64,000 nt of DNA from Pisaster brevispinus. Lineage: Eukaryota; Echinodermata; Asteroidea; Forcipulatida; Asteriidae. This document shows positions 1 through 10,889 of this stretch, one piece after another. The DNA lies in the NCBI GenBank assembly GCA_023634235.1, contig JAMKCF010000002.1, forward strand, positions 1,451,001 to 1,515,000. Direction: 5' to 3'. Every line of letters starts with the position of its first letter. Position 1 is the first letter of the stretch. The notes beneath the pieces are model-generated. The model worked only from the letters and a program-made list of their open reading frames with translations. It searched no databases and had not been told where the DNA came from. A program made the translations under genes and the position numbers.

Positions 1-709
1 ACACAAGGCATTTTCTGTCAAATAATCAAACGGTTAAGGTAAAATAGTGACAAAACTGACCATAGCATCCACGCCAATGTAAGTACCCTTTACCTAGCAT
101 AAAAGTAAAATTTTATTCCATAATCTGACAGACCATACCGCTGGTTACACTTAATTTGGGAGTTGACTAATTTGGATCACCAATAGCGGGTTAGGCATGA
201 AATTGACCAAAGCATTCGATAACGTATGACAGAACATTGCGTGTGTTTTATTAGCAGTTAATTAGTTATTACTTAATGATCCGAGTTCACCGACTCCGAA
301 ATTATGTGTGCACATCAGTGGTATGGTCTAACAGTATGGAATTAAAAAAAAAAAACATCTTTTAAACAACGTGAAGGGTACATTGTACTTAATTTCGGGT
401 ACGCGCAATTTTTTCAACAGTTGTGTACAATGGTCTGGATGATGAGGTCTTAATTGTGTCGTTTAATTACTCACTAATTGATCAGCCGAATACTCTAATT
501 CTACCTTAAAGTAGGCTTAGTAAACACATTATACCGACAAAGAAAGCTTTTTTTTTAATCGTTCAAATAATTAGAAAGAAGGGGATACAGATATATTACC
601 TCCTTGAACTGCATGGATTATAATTGTCCTGAATACGTCCTGAAATTTCGGCCCAGTGCGCGGCTAGCTGGAAAGAAACCAAATATTCACGGATGACTGG
701 GTTTGCGAC
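1..709. other. no feature recognised
   Basis: A+T-rich sequence. No long open frame, no repeat seen elsewhere in the window, and no RNA gene could be recognised. Confidence 0.6.
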
Positions 710-719
710 TTGGGCACAA

Positions 720-814
720 ATCGTGAATATTTACGTAAATATTTACGTAAATATTTGCGAATGGGGGTACAAATCGCAAATATTTACGTAAATATTTACG
801 TAAATATTCACGAT
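720..814. repeat. large palindrome with repeated TATTTACG/CGTAAATA motifs
   Basis: Segments 720-760 and 774-814 are 41-bp inverted copies of each other around a 13-nt centre. Each arm is itself built on a perfect 30-bp palindrome of AATATTTACGTAAATATT type. Degenerate copies continue to about 920. The core GTAAATA resembles forkhead binding sites, but it may simply be a repeat. Confidence 0.85.
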
Positions 815-948
815 TTTGGCCTCAATCGCAAATTTTTACGAGAATGTATACGTGAATATTTGCAAATTGGGGCAAAAGCCGTAAATATTTACATAAATAT
901 TCACGTAAATATATATGTTTGATGTCCCTTCAGGGCCACCATACACAC

Positions 949-1757
949 GTATGCAATGTCGTGAAACAATTCGCGAATATGTGCGCACACGTATGCAATG
1001 TCGTGAAACAATTCGCGAATATGTGCGCACACGTGTGCAATGTCGTGAAACAATTCGCGAATATGTGCGCACACGTTTGCGAATTCATTTGCAATGTCGT
1101 GAATTTTATTGCATACCTTGTCGCATACCTTTGGGGTGGTGTCATTTTGCGAGCAATTTGTTAGTAACCTAGGGAGTACGCAAGTGGCCCGGTCCCATCT
1201 TGTATACCAAAGATACTTCAAGGCAGGAGCTTGGGTACCAGGCAGGTACATTTTAGTGTGGCCATGCCTAGCCGGCCAGCCACATGGTGATGGTACCGCA
1301 TCATATCACAAAACAAAAGGTCCATGCAAACAATCGTCGGACTATTCTCACTAAAATGAGCACCGGTACAATGGTTAGTATAATAGTTATTCACTTATTA
1401 GAAAAGCGTGAGGAACAGAGTGCGCTCGAAGGTAAATTAGTCAGACCCTATTTATATCTATTTGTACGTCTCGATCCCAGACTAGCTGCTACAACTCCCC
1501 AGTTCATTAGGAATTTTATTGAATGGTATGCGACAAGGTATGCAATAAAATTCACGACATTGCAAATGAATTCGCAAACGTGTGCGCACATATTCGCGAA
1601 TTGTTTCGCGACATTGCATACGTGTGCGCACATATTCGCGAATTGTTTCGCGACATTGCATACGTGTGCGCACATATTCGCGAATTGTTTCACGACATTG
1701 CATACGTGTGCGTACATATTCGCGATAAATTTCGCGACATCGCATACGTGTGCGCAC
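949..1757. mobile_element. foldback-type element with 42-bp subrepeats in its arms
   Basis: The left arm (949-1130) has three 42-bp units starting GTATGCAATGTCGTG at 949, 991 and 1033, then a diverged unit. The right arm (1524-1757) holds inverted copies of the same unit, four to five times. Inner ends GGTATGCGACAAGGTATGC also match inversely. The 393-bp centre (1131-1523) encodes nothing recognised. Open frames through the arms come from the CG-rich subrepeats and are not genes. GATGTCCCTTCAGGGCCACC flanks both sides in direct orientation (921 and 1769), a possible duplicated target. Confidence 0.8.
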
Positions 1758-1964
1758 ACGTTTGCGATATGCGATGTCCCTTCAGGGCCACCATAGTTTC
1801 CCTACCAGCAGGGTGTAAGCGACGAGAGGTATCGATACGGCGCGCTGCCCATGGTAGCGAGGTTGGGGAATTCCCGTTTAGTTGTACGCCTGGTACTCGC
1901 TTATTCATAATATACCAATGGGTTGGACCATGGAGCCGTTGAAACCATGGATACAGTCTTGCAC

Positions 1965-2141
1965 AATGGACCTTATGCATTGACGTCATCCAGCCGCCAT
2001 CTTAGAGGTAAAACGGTGACGAAACAATCGAAACGCACAGATTTGTACGCTTGGCGCACAGGATTGGCCAATGAACAGCCTCATTTTGAACTCTAGGCGA
2101 GGGCGCCCTACTGAAATGACATCATGTGCATAAGGTCTATT
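1965..2141. mobile_element. short TIR element with CRE and CCAAT motifs
   Basis: The ends GGACCTTATGCA and TGCATAAGGTCT are inverted, and TGACGTCAT near the left end mirrors ATGACATCA near the right. The interior carries GCCGCCATCTTAG and GGATTGGCCAATG. It resembles the dispersed TATAGACC elements at 23117, 40326 and 49162. Confidence 0.6.
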
Positions 2142-2880
2142 ACTGAGTCGTACAGATTTATCTGGAAAAACCACAAATAGACGTCGAAAGTGCCGCGGAA
2201 ACCGGGAAGACAGATCTGAGACTGGTGAGTTATGCCCATTCTTCACGAGATATTATTTTTTTAAGGAGGCAACTACGGTTTAAAAAAGAAGAAGAAGAAA
2301 ACCATTTGCACCGTTGAAATGCTCTCTCTATCAGCACTGAAAACACAATAGTATGTGTTTTACAAGCAATGTTAATTGTTAGGGGTGGTTAGTTTTACGA
2401 TAAGGAAAATATAACATCATATTTTTCATTATCTTTGCGGTTAACGTGCATGAATACAGGGCCTTTTTACCAAATGCCTCCCCCTTCCCTAAAAGTAAAA
2501 CGGGTAAAAATATCGACATGATTTGAAATAATTATACTTCATCCTCTAACCTCTGTTCACTGCACGTAATGTTTAAGGATAGACCTTTTAAATACATGTC
2601 TACTTGCAAATAACAACGCGAACGTTATACCAAGTAAATGATTACAATTTTCATACAATGTATATACAAGTTGTATATAACTTCCTGAAAGTAAAAAAGG
2701 AATCCCTCCGTACATCCTCTAGATACTGAACGGTTTTAAAAAGGTTTTTCTGACAAATAATGGTTTCTGCCAAAATTCGGTTGCCTGCCACGATCACTAC
2801 ATTCGTCGGTTGAGGGAGGGTAACATTTTGTCGTAGGTAATCTTCTATACTATAATCTATACTATAATGATCGTTAAATC

Positions 2881-2951
2881 GCCATCTTGGATTAGAAGCG
2901 CGCCATCTTGGATTAGAAGCGCGCCATCTTGGGTTAGAAGCGCGCCATCTT
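2881..2951. repeat. 21-bp tandem repeat with YY1-like core
   Basis: Three full copies and a fourth partial of GCCATCTTGGATTAGAAGCGC start at 2881, 2902, 2923 and 2944. GCCATCTTG resembles the YY1 site. No gene starts nearby, so a regulatory role is only a suggestion. Confidence 0.85.
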
Positions 2952-3019
2952 TTTACGTCGACTGGCGCCCGTACCCTGCTGAGTTGATGCGTCCTTGGGT
3001 CGATGTCGGGGTACCCGTG

Positions 3020-3173
3020 GGTTGGGGTCCGCGTTGGTGTGCCGACGTCTGCCAGCGATTGCGTGGAACGGCGGCCGGATACCCATTGCGTGGGATGGTT
3101 GGGGTCTGCGTTGGTGTTCCGACGTCTCCCCGCGAAAGCGTGCAACGGTAGCTGGACACCCGCATTGGTCGGC
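3020..3173. repeat. 77-bp diverged tandem duplication
   Basis: GGTTGGGGTCCGCGTTGGTG at 3020 recurs as GGTTGGGGTCTGCGTTGGTG at 3097, with similar following sequence (CCGACGTCT, GCGTGGAACG versus GCGTGCAACG). The stretch is G+C-rich compared with its surroundings. Confidence 0.7.
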
Positions 3174-3269
3174 CCTTGCGTGTTTCATACCAGTCACGCA
3201 TGTGTTGTTGTTTTTTGCGGCGGGGTTATTTTGTCTGTAGCTAGCGGAGCTTGCGTGAGGGTCAGATGA

Positions 3270-4797
3270 TTTGTGGGTGTTGATTTCGGGATAAATTTGG
3301 CATATTTTTTTTATTCAAAACATAATTGGGGGGGGGGGTTTGCCAATAGTGTGTAGTAGCAGTGTGTTATGTTTTTGTAGGATTCGGGAACGACACTTAG
3401 TCAACTGGCGGGGAAATGCTAAGTGCAGTGAATAAAATTAATTCAACAATGACTATGAGATGATTGAATTAAAATTATGCTCGAAAGTGCGAAAAAACTC
3501 CACATTTATAAGGATACTGCAAATTTCTGTTAATGATACTTTGTCTTCATCCAGGTAATTTTTTTTTTTTATATTGACATGGCATCCTACGTCCCATTTT
3601 ATGTTTCTCCTCTATTATTTCTTTCATAAATTGATAAATTGCTTACTCATTTACTTCATAACAACATAAAATAAAGCAGTATGTAGTCATGGCCAGCATT
3701 GGTGGGGACACGTTGCCCTGGAAATCAACAAACAAAGAAATAACAAGACAAAAAACAACGCAGAAAACACACAATTGCAGAAATAAAGACATACAATAAA
3801 ACCGAAATATACAGAGAAAGTAATTAAAAGTAGGAGGGGGCCTAGCCATATATGATACAAAGAAACAAACGGCAAAACACGGATATAGAGAAGGTGTAGA
3901 AAGAAAGACACTTTTAAAAAATAAAGATAAAGAGAAACAAAGAAATACAGAATTACCGAAAAAAAAAATCAAGTAACAAACAAACACAGGAGCACAGAAG
4001 CCTAATTTATATATTTAAAGAAACCAGTGGATTGCTTTATAAGCATTTAGTCGCTCAACACAAGTTTTAACATCATGAAAAAACATACAAATGATCATGC
4101 CAAGCATGCATCATTACCAAGTACATCCTTCCCCAATATTACAACTCATCTCCGGCCATACACCCCCAAATTATGCTTCGTAGTTGGAGAAAGGGGACGA
4201 GAATGGTCAGGAGGGCAGGCGACGTTTCGACCCCACTCAACATCTTTTGCATGGTCACAATTTTGTCATAAGACAAAACAACATTGCGTACCGATTTTAC
4301 CTACCGTTACCAAGCCAATTCTACCAAATGATTACCTCTGAGTGTCCCTCCAGTTACCCCCCTCACCCCACATTAAATTTGCTGCATTTTCTACGCAAGA
4401 ATCGCGAAGCGCGGCATCCCGCTAGTATTAATTACGAGGCAACGTACATAATAGTAAAACATATGGATACCTAATGTTGTTTAAGCTAGGTATAGTTATG
4501 TTGTTTGTATCAAGTTACTGAAACAGTTAGCAATGACAAAAATGTATAAATATATTAAATATATATCATACGCGTACAATGTATGTTATCTCATGTAAAC
4601 ATATACTATAGAGCCTTAAGAACATTGCCCTCAGATAAATTGGACTGCGTTAATGGCGATGTCTACCGTGCGTGTGAATAAAATAATAAGTAATGTATTG
4701 TGTGTAGAGGCCTATAGCCCCGGTGTCTGTTGTTCTGTTATGGCACAATACTACGTAGCCGTCAATACACTCTAAAGTCTTCCGGGTCGTTGTTGTT
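3270..4797. other. no gene recognised
   Basis: Contains a G run near 3327 and A/C-rich low-complexity sequence at 3660-3990 that yields a 114-codon antisense frame without any domain. Nothing else supported. Confidence 0.6.
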
Positions 4798-5084
4798 GTT
4801 TTTTTTTACACCGCAGCGAGGGGTTTTGTACTATAATACTGCCTTGAGATGAGACTACAAACATTACATTTAGGTTAGGGTTAGGGTTAGGGTTTGGGTT
4901 AGGGTTAGGGTTAGGGTTAGGGTTAGGGTTAGGGTTAGGGTTAGGGTTAGGGTTAGGGTTAGGGTTAGGGTTAGGGTTAGGGTTAGGGTTAATAGGGTTA
5001 GGGTTAGTAATGTAATGTTTGTAGTCTCATTTCAAGGCAGTATTATAGTACAAAACCCCTCGCTGCGGTGTAAAAAAAAAAAAT
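4798..5084. repeat. interstitial telomeric (TTAGGG)n array inside an inverted repeat
   Basis: About 20 or more TTAGGG units fill 4873-5006 with few variants. The array is enclosed by inverted arms: left 4798-4871 (CACCGCAGCGAGGGGTTTTG, CTATAATACTGCC) and right 5008-5084 (reverse complement, ending CCCCTCGCTGCGGTGT then poly-A). Unique sequence lies on both sides, so this is not a chromosome end. The arms suggest a MITE that carries or captured the array. Confidence 0.92.
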
Positions 5085-5094
5085 ACGCGGCCGG

Positions 5095-6200
5095 GTCAGA
5101 GGGGCGGATCCCTGCGTCAATGTGACCCCAGGATCTGCATCAAAATAATTACCCAAAAAATGTGTCTAAGTGAAATGTTCTCTCAAAACGCTTTATACTA
5201 TCGAAAGCTGCTGTAGGCTCCTTTAAGAGTGGTTATACGTATAACTTCCCGGTGGCATGGGGAAATCGGTCCCTAGACTGGTCCACTGTCTTTATCCGCA
5301 AGGATAAGGACAGGCACTGGCCCAGCTATTTCATTGGATACAATAATTTCATTGGATAAACGTGCAGAGACGTATAAGCTTTCCATTTCTGTGTTACATG
5401 ATTGGTCGTCCGTGTGAATGGATGGGAGGTCCAAGCTGCGTTTGTCAGGATCCCTCCAAACGCTCAAAGCCGGTCTCTGGCGTTATTCACGAGCCTCGAA
5501 GTGTGACGACAGTTGCTCGGGCTAGGGGAAATCGGTCCCCAATGGGTAATTAACATGGGCTGAAGGAGGTTGATTCAAAAGAGGGCGCTCTCAGAAGTTT
5601 GTACACGGGTGCACCCCACAATAAAATAGGCAAACATTCATGCGCCAAGCTGATTATCATAATTTGTAGGCCGTCAAAATCTTGTTAGTTATAACTTTTT
5701 TGGGGTCGTGCAATTAATAAAAATGTGTAATATTATAAGATACTATCACAACCTGGGGGTTCTGTGTTTCAACATTTGAGGAGATTTGATAAATTTAGGC
5801 TTTAAAGTTGGTCCTATTTGGGCTGGGAATTGGAGGAGTGCCTCCCACTGGCAGCAAGTCGGTTTGGGGAAAAAACACATTTTCGGTGGTGTTTTTTTCT
5901 GGGGTAGTTATCAAAAATTCCGAATCGCTGATCTGCCAAAAACTGGAAAAAAAATCTGAAGTTTAGTGGTCTGAAAATATATCTGATTGGTTTTCAAGAG
6001 GCTGAGAGACTTAGAATAGTTTTTGATTATTTTTGAATATTTAGCATTGGTTGCTATGGGAGTTTATTTAGTGTGGTGCACCCACAGTTCGCCGTATGGG
6101 GGACAGAATATCCTGCCACACGGGCATCCCGGTCAATTCTGACCCGGGGGAGTTTACAGAGTGTATGTTTAACAGAATATTAAAAATTTTAACTGAACAC
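5095..6200. other. no gene recognised; upstream region of OAS 1
   Basis: A short direct repeat GGGGAAATCGGTCCC is at 5260 and 5525. GGGTGCACCCC (5608) and GTGGTGCACCCAC (6073) are small palindromes. A 5' UTR exon or promoter of OAS 1 may lie here but none is identifiable. Confidence 0.5.
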
Positions 6201-6238
6201 TATTGTACTTAAAACACACTGTTTTAATACAACAGATC

Positions 6239-8469
6239 ATGGAAAAGAAGGACAAAATACAGCAAATTCGGCAGATGACGAACTCGTCCCCTTGGAATAG
6301 TTCTAATCAGAATGACCTGCAGCGATACTTCGACAGTGACATTCAGAGTGGAATGTCAGCCTTTGATGAACAGTGCCGCGCTGCAGTCGATAAGGTGATC
6401 AAGTTAATTCACCAGGAGATGAGCTCCAAACATGGCCGTTCATTTACTATCAGCAAGGTTGTGAAGGTAATTCGCAAATAATTATTGAAATTTACTTTTA
6501 AAAGTAACAGTGTTATAATTAGCTTAAAGGTAAGGCCATAGATATTTTTTTCTTTTCAAATTAATGCCGATTTGTGGGCGAAATTATAAAGAAAGACACA
6601 AGTGAAAGTCTCAGATGTATACAGTGTCTACTTGACAGCAAAAAACTGTCTTTTTTTCACATGAACGTCGAATCCATCCCCGTTTAGCGAGGTGACAGTG
6701 GGTACCAGCCACATCTCTGGCCGCAGCATTCGCGAACGGACAACAGCCCCCAGAAATCTGAGAAACGGTGCATGATTTGTTTCTCAGATTCAAATGTTAG
6801 GGGTGACATTTTTCTAAACTATATTACTTCGGGAAGGAAAAAATCAAAATTTTATAAGTTAAATATACATAAGTTGACAGAAGGATGTGAAATGTTTTCT
6901 GTGAATTTTTTTCGCAGGCTATTTTTCTGTATTTAGTGTTTTGAAACTTTGTACTTATTTATTCATGTTCATACTTTTAGGGTGGATCACTGGGAAAGGG
7001 TACCATGCTAAAAGATATTTCTGATGTCGATCTTGTCGTGTTCATGAATGAACCTGCTATGGAACCTATTGACACAATTGGACCCCGCCGCTATCAACAG
7101 CAGCTGGGCGAAGCTCTGGAACGACTGAAGACCAAACTGGAAATGTTGGGTGTTAATAACATCACAGTAAAGAAATTCTTGCTGAAATTCAAAGTTCGAG
7201 TTGGTGGTCGATTGGTTGACGTTGATCTTCTCCCGACGGCTGACAACTGTTCCGGTGGTAAGTACAGGTGCACAAGGAGCAGTTATGATACGGACCCGAA
7301 ATCCAAGTTCCTATACATTGTTGAATAATAATTACAACGTGGTGGGGATGGTGGAATTTGATCCTAGTGTGGCCATCACAAACAGTTGGTTGCAGCCTTC
7401 CATGGTTTTAATAATGATAATATTGAACATTTCTAGTGCGCGAACAAAACAGGAACTCTGCTATACACAAAGAATTATGTCACCAAAACATCACACGTTT
7501 TTGCTTCAAACCCCAAAGATCGTAGCAACACGTACGACAAGATGCAGCAAAGAAGCGCTGCTGCGAGAGAGTTTTACTCTCCTTGCCTGGTTGAGGACCA
7601 GAGGGAGTTCGTCAAGAAGCAACCCACTGCCGTGAAGGCTCTCATCCGGATGGTGAAATATTGGTCAAAGCAGAGTCTTCCCGAATATCTGCAGAAGTCC
7701 TACCCTCTAGAGTTGCTCACAATCCATATGTGGGAGAGGGCTGGGTCACCTACAAGTTTCAAGATGGCGAGAGGATTCCGATGCGTCATAGCGATTTTAC
7801 CTAGCCTTCACTGCCAACTACAGCCAGTTAAATGGTCAAATTATGTTTCTCAAGACAAGGCCAACGCCGCCATCATATGTATGACAAAGTAAGTTAAAAA
7901 ATATACATCATAATGTGTTGCATAATGTGACTGGTGCCGTTGTCTTGGACTTTCACTAAAAATTAAACAGGAAAATGCATTTGGATTTAGTTTCTTTTCT
8001 CATCAAAAATTGTATTCAATCTGTAAATTAATCAAGATTCAAAGATTCAATACATTTATTTTCATGATAAAAAGCATGAAGTGCGTCTTCCCTGTGTATA
8101 CAAGTAGAAAACACAAAAACAAATATACAAAAATACAGTTAAAGGTGGAGGTATATTAAAACATAAAATACACATGCATATACAACAAAACATTTTTTGA
8201 ATAATCTTTTCTTTGGCAACCAGAGGTCTGTACGTTCGAAATTGTATTTCATGGGCCTAAAGAGTACTAACAAACACTTGTATTTTGTGAACTCTTTCCA
8301 CAGTCCTATAGTATTGGACCCAGCCAATCCAACTAACAACGTCTTCAAGCTTTACCATGACCCAGTAAGCATGAAAGACATTGCACGAGCCGCAAGTATG
8401 ACCATAAATGGGAGCGAGCTTATAAGAAGTGTCGGACGTGTCCGAAGAGACCGGCCAAATTGGAAATGA
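6239..8469 (+). CDS. OAS: 2'-5'-oligoadenylate synthase-like gene, copy 1 (4 coding exons)
   Basis: Coding exons are 6239-6466, 6981-7257, 7453-7888 and 8304-8469, totalling 1107 nt (368 residues plus TGA), close to a single-unit vertebrate OAS1. The family makes 2'-5'-linked oligoadenylates from ATP when bound to dsRNA, which activate RNase L in vertebrates; RNase L use here is unknown. Seen: SKVVK followed by GGSLGKGT (residues about 77-84), SDVD with D91 and D93, third acidic residue in VDLLP (D158), REFYSPCLVE and FVKKQP (about 207-222), LELLTIHMWERA, and PIVLDPANPTNNV (about 315-327). Splice sites are GT/AG and phases fit (0, 1, 2). The start ATG lies 3 nt after a possible acceptor AG at 6234-6235, so a 5' UTR exon may exist. 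The exon 3 acceptor (AAAACAG before 7453) has a poor pyrimidine tract and is the least certain boundary. No frameshift or stop is seen. Confidence 0.88.
6530..6840 (+). repeat. dispersed repeat R1, copy in OAS 1 intron
   Basis: Shares long stretches with 50395-50715, for example GTCGAATCCATCC, GGGTACCA(A/G)CCACATCTCTGG and TTCACATGAACG / TTCACAAGAATG. A more diverged copy covers about 17690-18005. Nothing coding is seen. Confidence 0.7.
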
Positions 8470-8677
8470 AACGTGTGAGCGTAATGCAGGTACAGCTATG
8501 AGCCTGATGCAACTTTCTTTTAGGATATTTATTGTAAAAACAAGTATTCAAAAAAATGTATGTCCGCGACCGTTCTCTTTTCCGTTTAGCTTTCTGCACA
8601 GTGCACAAACCGGGGTGTTAAACTGCGACCATCGGTGATGTCACATATATATACCCCCCCCCCAAAAAAAAAAAAAA

Positions 8678-8680
8678 CCC

Positions 8681-8712
<32 letters not shown>
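8678..8712. repeat. (CAA)n microsatellite after a poly-A run
   Basis: About ten AAC/CAA units follow a C-rich and A-rich run (8650-8677). Confidence 0.9.
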
Positions 8713-8719
8713 AACAGAA

Positions 8720-10440
8720 TTACTAAAGTAACACTAAATTATGAAAAAAAAAGTAATTGCATTGCGGTTATTTAAACACCGTATAATATTAATTTTGATT
8801 CTCTCTTCGGTATCTATATGTGACGACACCCATGGTGTAATCTTTAACACCTCAGTTTTTACAATGATGGGGACAGAGCACTTTCTATTTTCTTTCGGTA
8901 ATTCTCTCAATTTCTAGTAAACATGTAGGCAATTGTAGGATGTTTCTCCAACTAGAATGAAAGAACACAGTAAACATAGATACACAGTTTTAGCCCCAGG
9001 GAGCCCAAGTTGCCTTAATAGTAATAAGGGGGTGAGGACATTGAGCAAAGGGTCAAGGCTAAAGGCTTCAAAAGTGAAGAGGCATGACGACAGAGGTCGC
9101 TATTTATGTTACATGGATGTCACAGGGGGGCTTAGTGGGTGTTAGACTTACCCCCCCCCCCATTTTTATATTTTCTCTTGGAGATTTTCCAAATGTGACA
9201 TATTTTAGAGAACTATGTGTGAGTATTGCTTTTTGTTTAGCTAATCTTTTGGTCAGATAAATACTGTGTACATTTTAGATAGATAGTTGAGTCAAGCGTA
9301 TTGTAAATTTGGGTAGCCAGCCGGCCACGTTTTGACCCTTGACCTTGTAGTTGTATCATTCATCCGTGACTGTGCTGTGCTATTATTATAGTGAGTACTG
9401 CTACTTTCTTGTAGAGGATAACTTAGTTGCAGGAGATTTAACTTATAATTATATTTGACACGTAGTATTGTGCAATTTGTAGAATTTGTTGAATGCTCAT
9501 AATTTTTCAGTAGCGAAACGTTCCTCCAATTTGACCCCCCCCCCCCCACGGCGGGGGCGGAGCACTTCCATATTTACGTCGATTTTATTTCATTTGCACA
9601 CAATACGTCTAAGATATCAATATCAACCAAACAATGATTTACACCTGAAATTTCCCGCTAATCGTTAGTTCTGTTTAAAAAGCCCAGTTTTAACCCATGT
9701 GTAAGGTAGGTCCCCCAGAGACCCTCCGATCCATTTAGGTCTTCCAGCGGTATGTGACGCCCCCTCCTGTAGTTATAACATTGTCATATTTCATATCCAC
9801 ATGATTGTTTTTACTTCTTTACATGCCCAGTTGTTGTATAGGATTACTTAAGCCTTGATTTGCTTTGTTAATTAATTAATTTGGGTATAATTTTTGTTTA
9901 ATTAATTTTTCATTAATTTTGGTCTAACTAGAGGCAAATCATAAATAATTTTGGGTTGAACAAAGGGAAAATAATAAAGAACGAAGAGTTTCAAGTTTCA
10001 TGCTTGTGTTATATTTATGTAATAGACTGACAGATTTTTAACGCCCTGTTGACCGCACAATATAGCCCTAAACTCCCTGTAAGTATTATTGCCAGCATGA
10101 ATAGCCACACTGTTTATCTCTTGCTCTGTGGTTGACCATGCAGGCAGGAGTGTGTCCCTCCCACAAAGTTTGTCTGGCAGGGGGAGAAGTGGGGTGGGGT
10201 GAGTGGTGGCCTTCAACAACAAGTCGGCGATACTTGACAAGCCAAGCCTGTTACAGAGAACAGACAGCTAAACAGATTGTTCCACTTAACAGAGGGTTAG
10301 ATCTGGGTAACACTGTGTTTATGTGCAATGGTATACCAGATTTTGTGCAAAAATATTACACAACTCTGGGAACTGACGTAATAGTTAGACGTCAAATAAG
10401 CTATAGCGACTCCATAAAGTTACTCTTGCAAATCCGCTAA
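8720..10440. other. no gene recognised between the OAS genes, part 1
   Basis: Homopolymer runs (C run 9151-9160 and 9535-9548) and A+T-rich sequence only. Short open frames show no domain. Confidence 0.55.
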
Positions 10441-10445
10441 AATAT

Positions 10446-10885
10446 CGGTGTGCCGTTTCGAAAATATTATAATATCCGTGTTTTTTTTAGTAACAAAAAT
10501 CGAAGTACCACCATGGAGGTAAACCTCCAAGATACGACACGCAATACTTTCATGACCGCGGGAGAAATAATAGAAGCTTGGTAATTCCGGTGCGCAGTTT
10601 CGAAAATATCAACATTTTCACCCACAATAAAGAAGCAAGGGCGTTTGGAAAACACATGTTTTCAAGCTCTGATGAAGCTTGGTAGTTCAAGACTTTTTTT
10701 GGTATTTGGACACAAGGTTCTTTGTGAGACGCAGGTTTTCAGGCTCTGTTAAAACTGAAAGCGTGGTTTTTCCAGTGCACCGTTACGAAAATTGTAGTCC
10801 TTTGGACACATTTGCTAAACCCAGGTTTTCAAGCTCGGAAAATAACCGTAAGCCGGAATTCCAGTGCGCCATTTCGAAAATATCC
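10446..10885. repeat. diverged repeats around a TTTCGAAAATAT motif
   Basis: The motif CCGGTGCGC.GTTTCGAAAATAT occurs in four diverged copies near 10447, 10588, 10773 and 10862, with AGGTTTTCAAGCTC nearby several times. Spacing is irregular (about 141, 185 and 89 bp). No coding potential is recognised. Confidence 0.55.
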
Positions 10886-10889
10886 AGGT

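Noticed and set aside
836..1942. Several open frames of 70-170 codons
   Set aside because: They run through the 42-bp subrepeats of the foldback arms on both strands and give the same repeated peptide in several frames.
3643..3987. 114-codon antisense frame rich in Phe and Cys
   Set aside because: Low-complexity A/C-rich sequence read backwards; no similarity to a known protein that I can see.
4873..5006. TTAGGG array as a chromosome end
   Set aside because: Ordinary sequence continues on both sides, and the array is enclosed by inverted arms.
7005..7328. Exon 2 of OAS 1 continuing past 7257
   Set aside because: The open frame reads on for 23 codons, but GTAAGT at 7258 is a strong donor and the matching donor exists in copy 2 at the same codon position.
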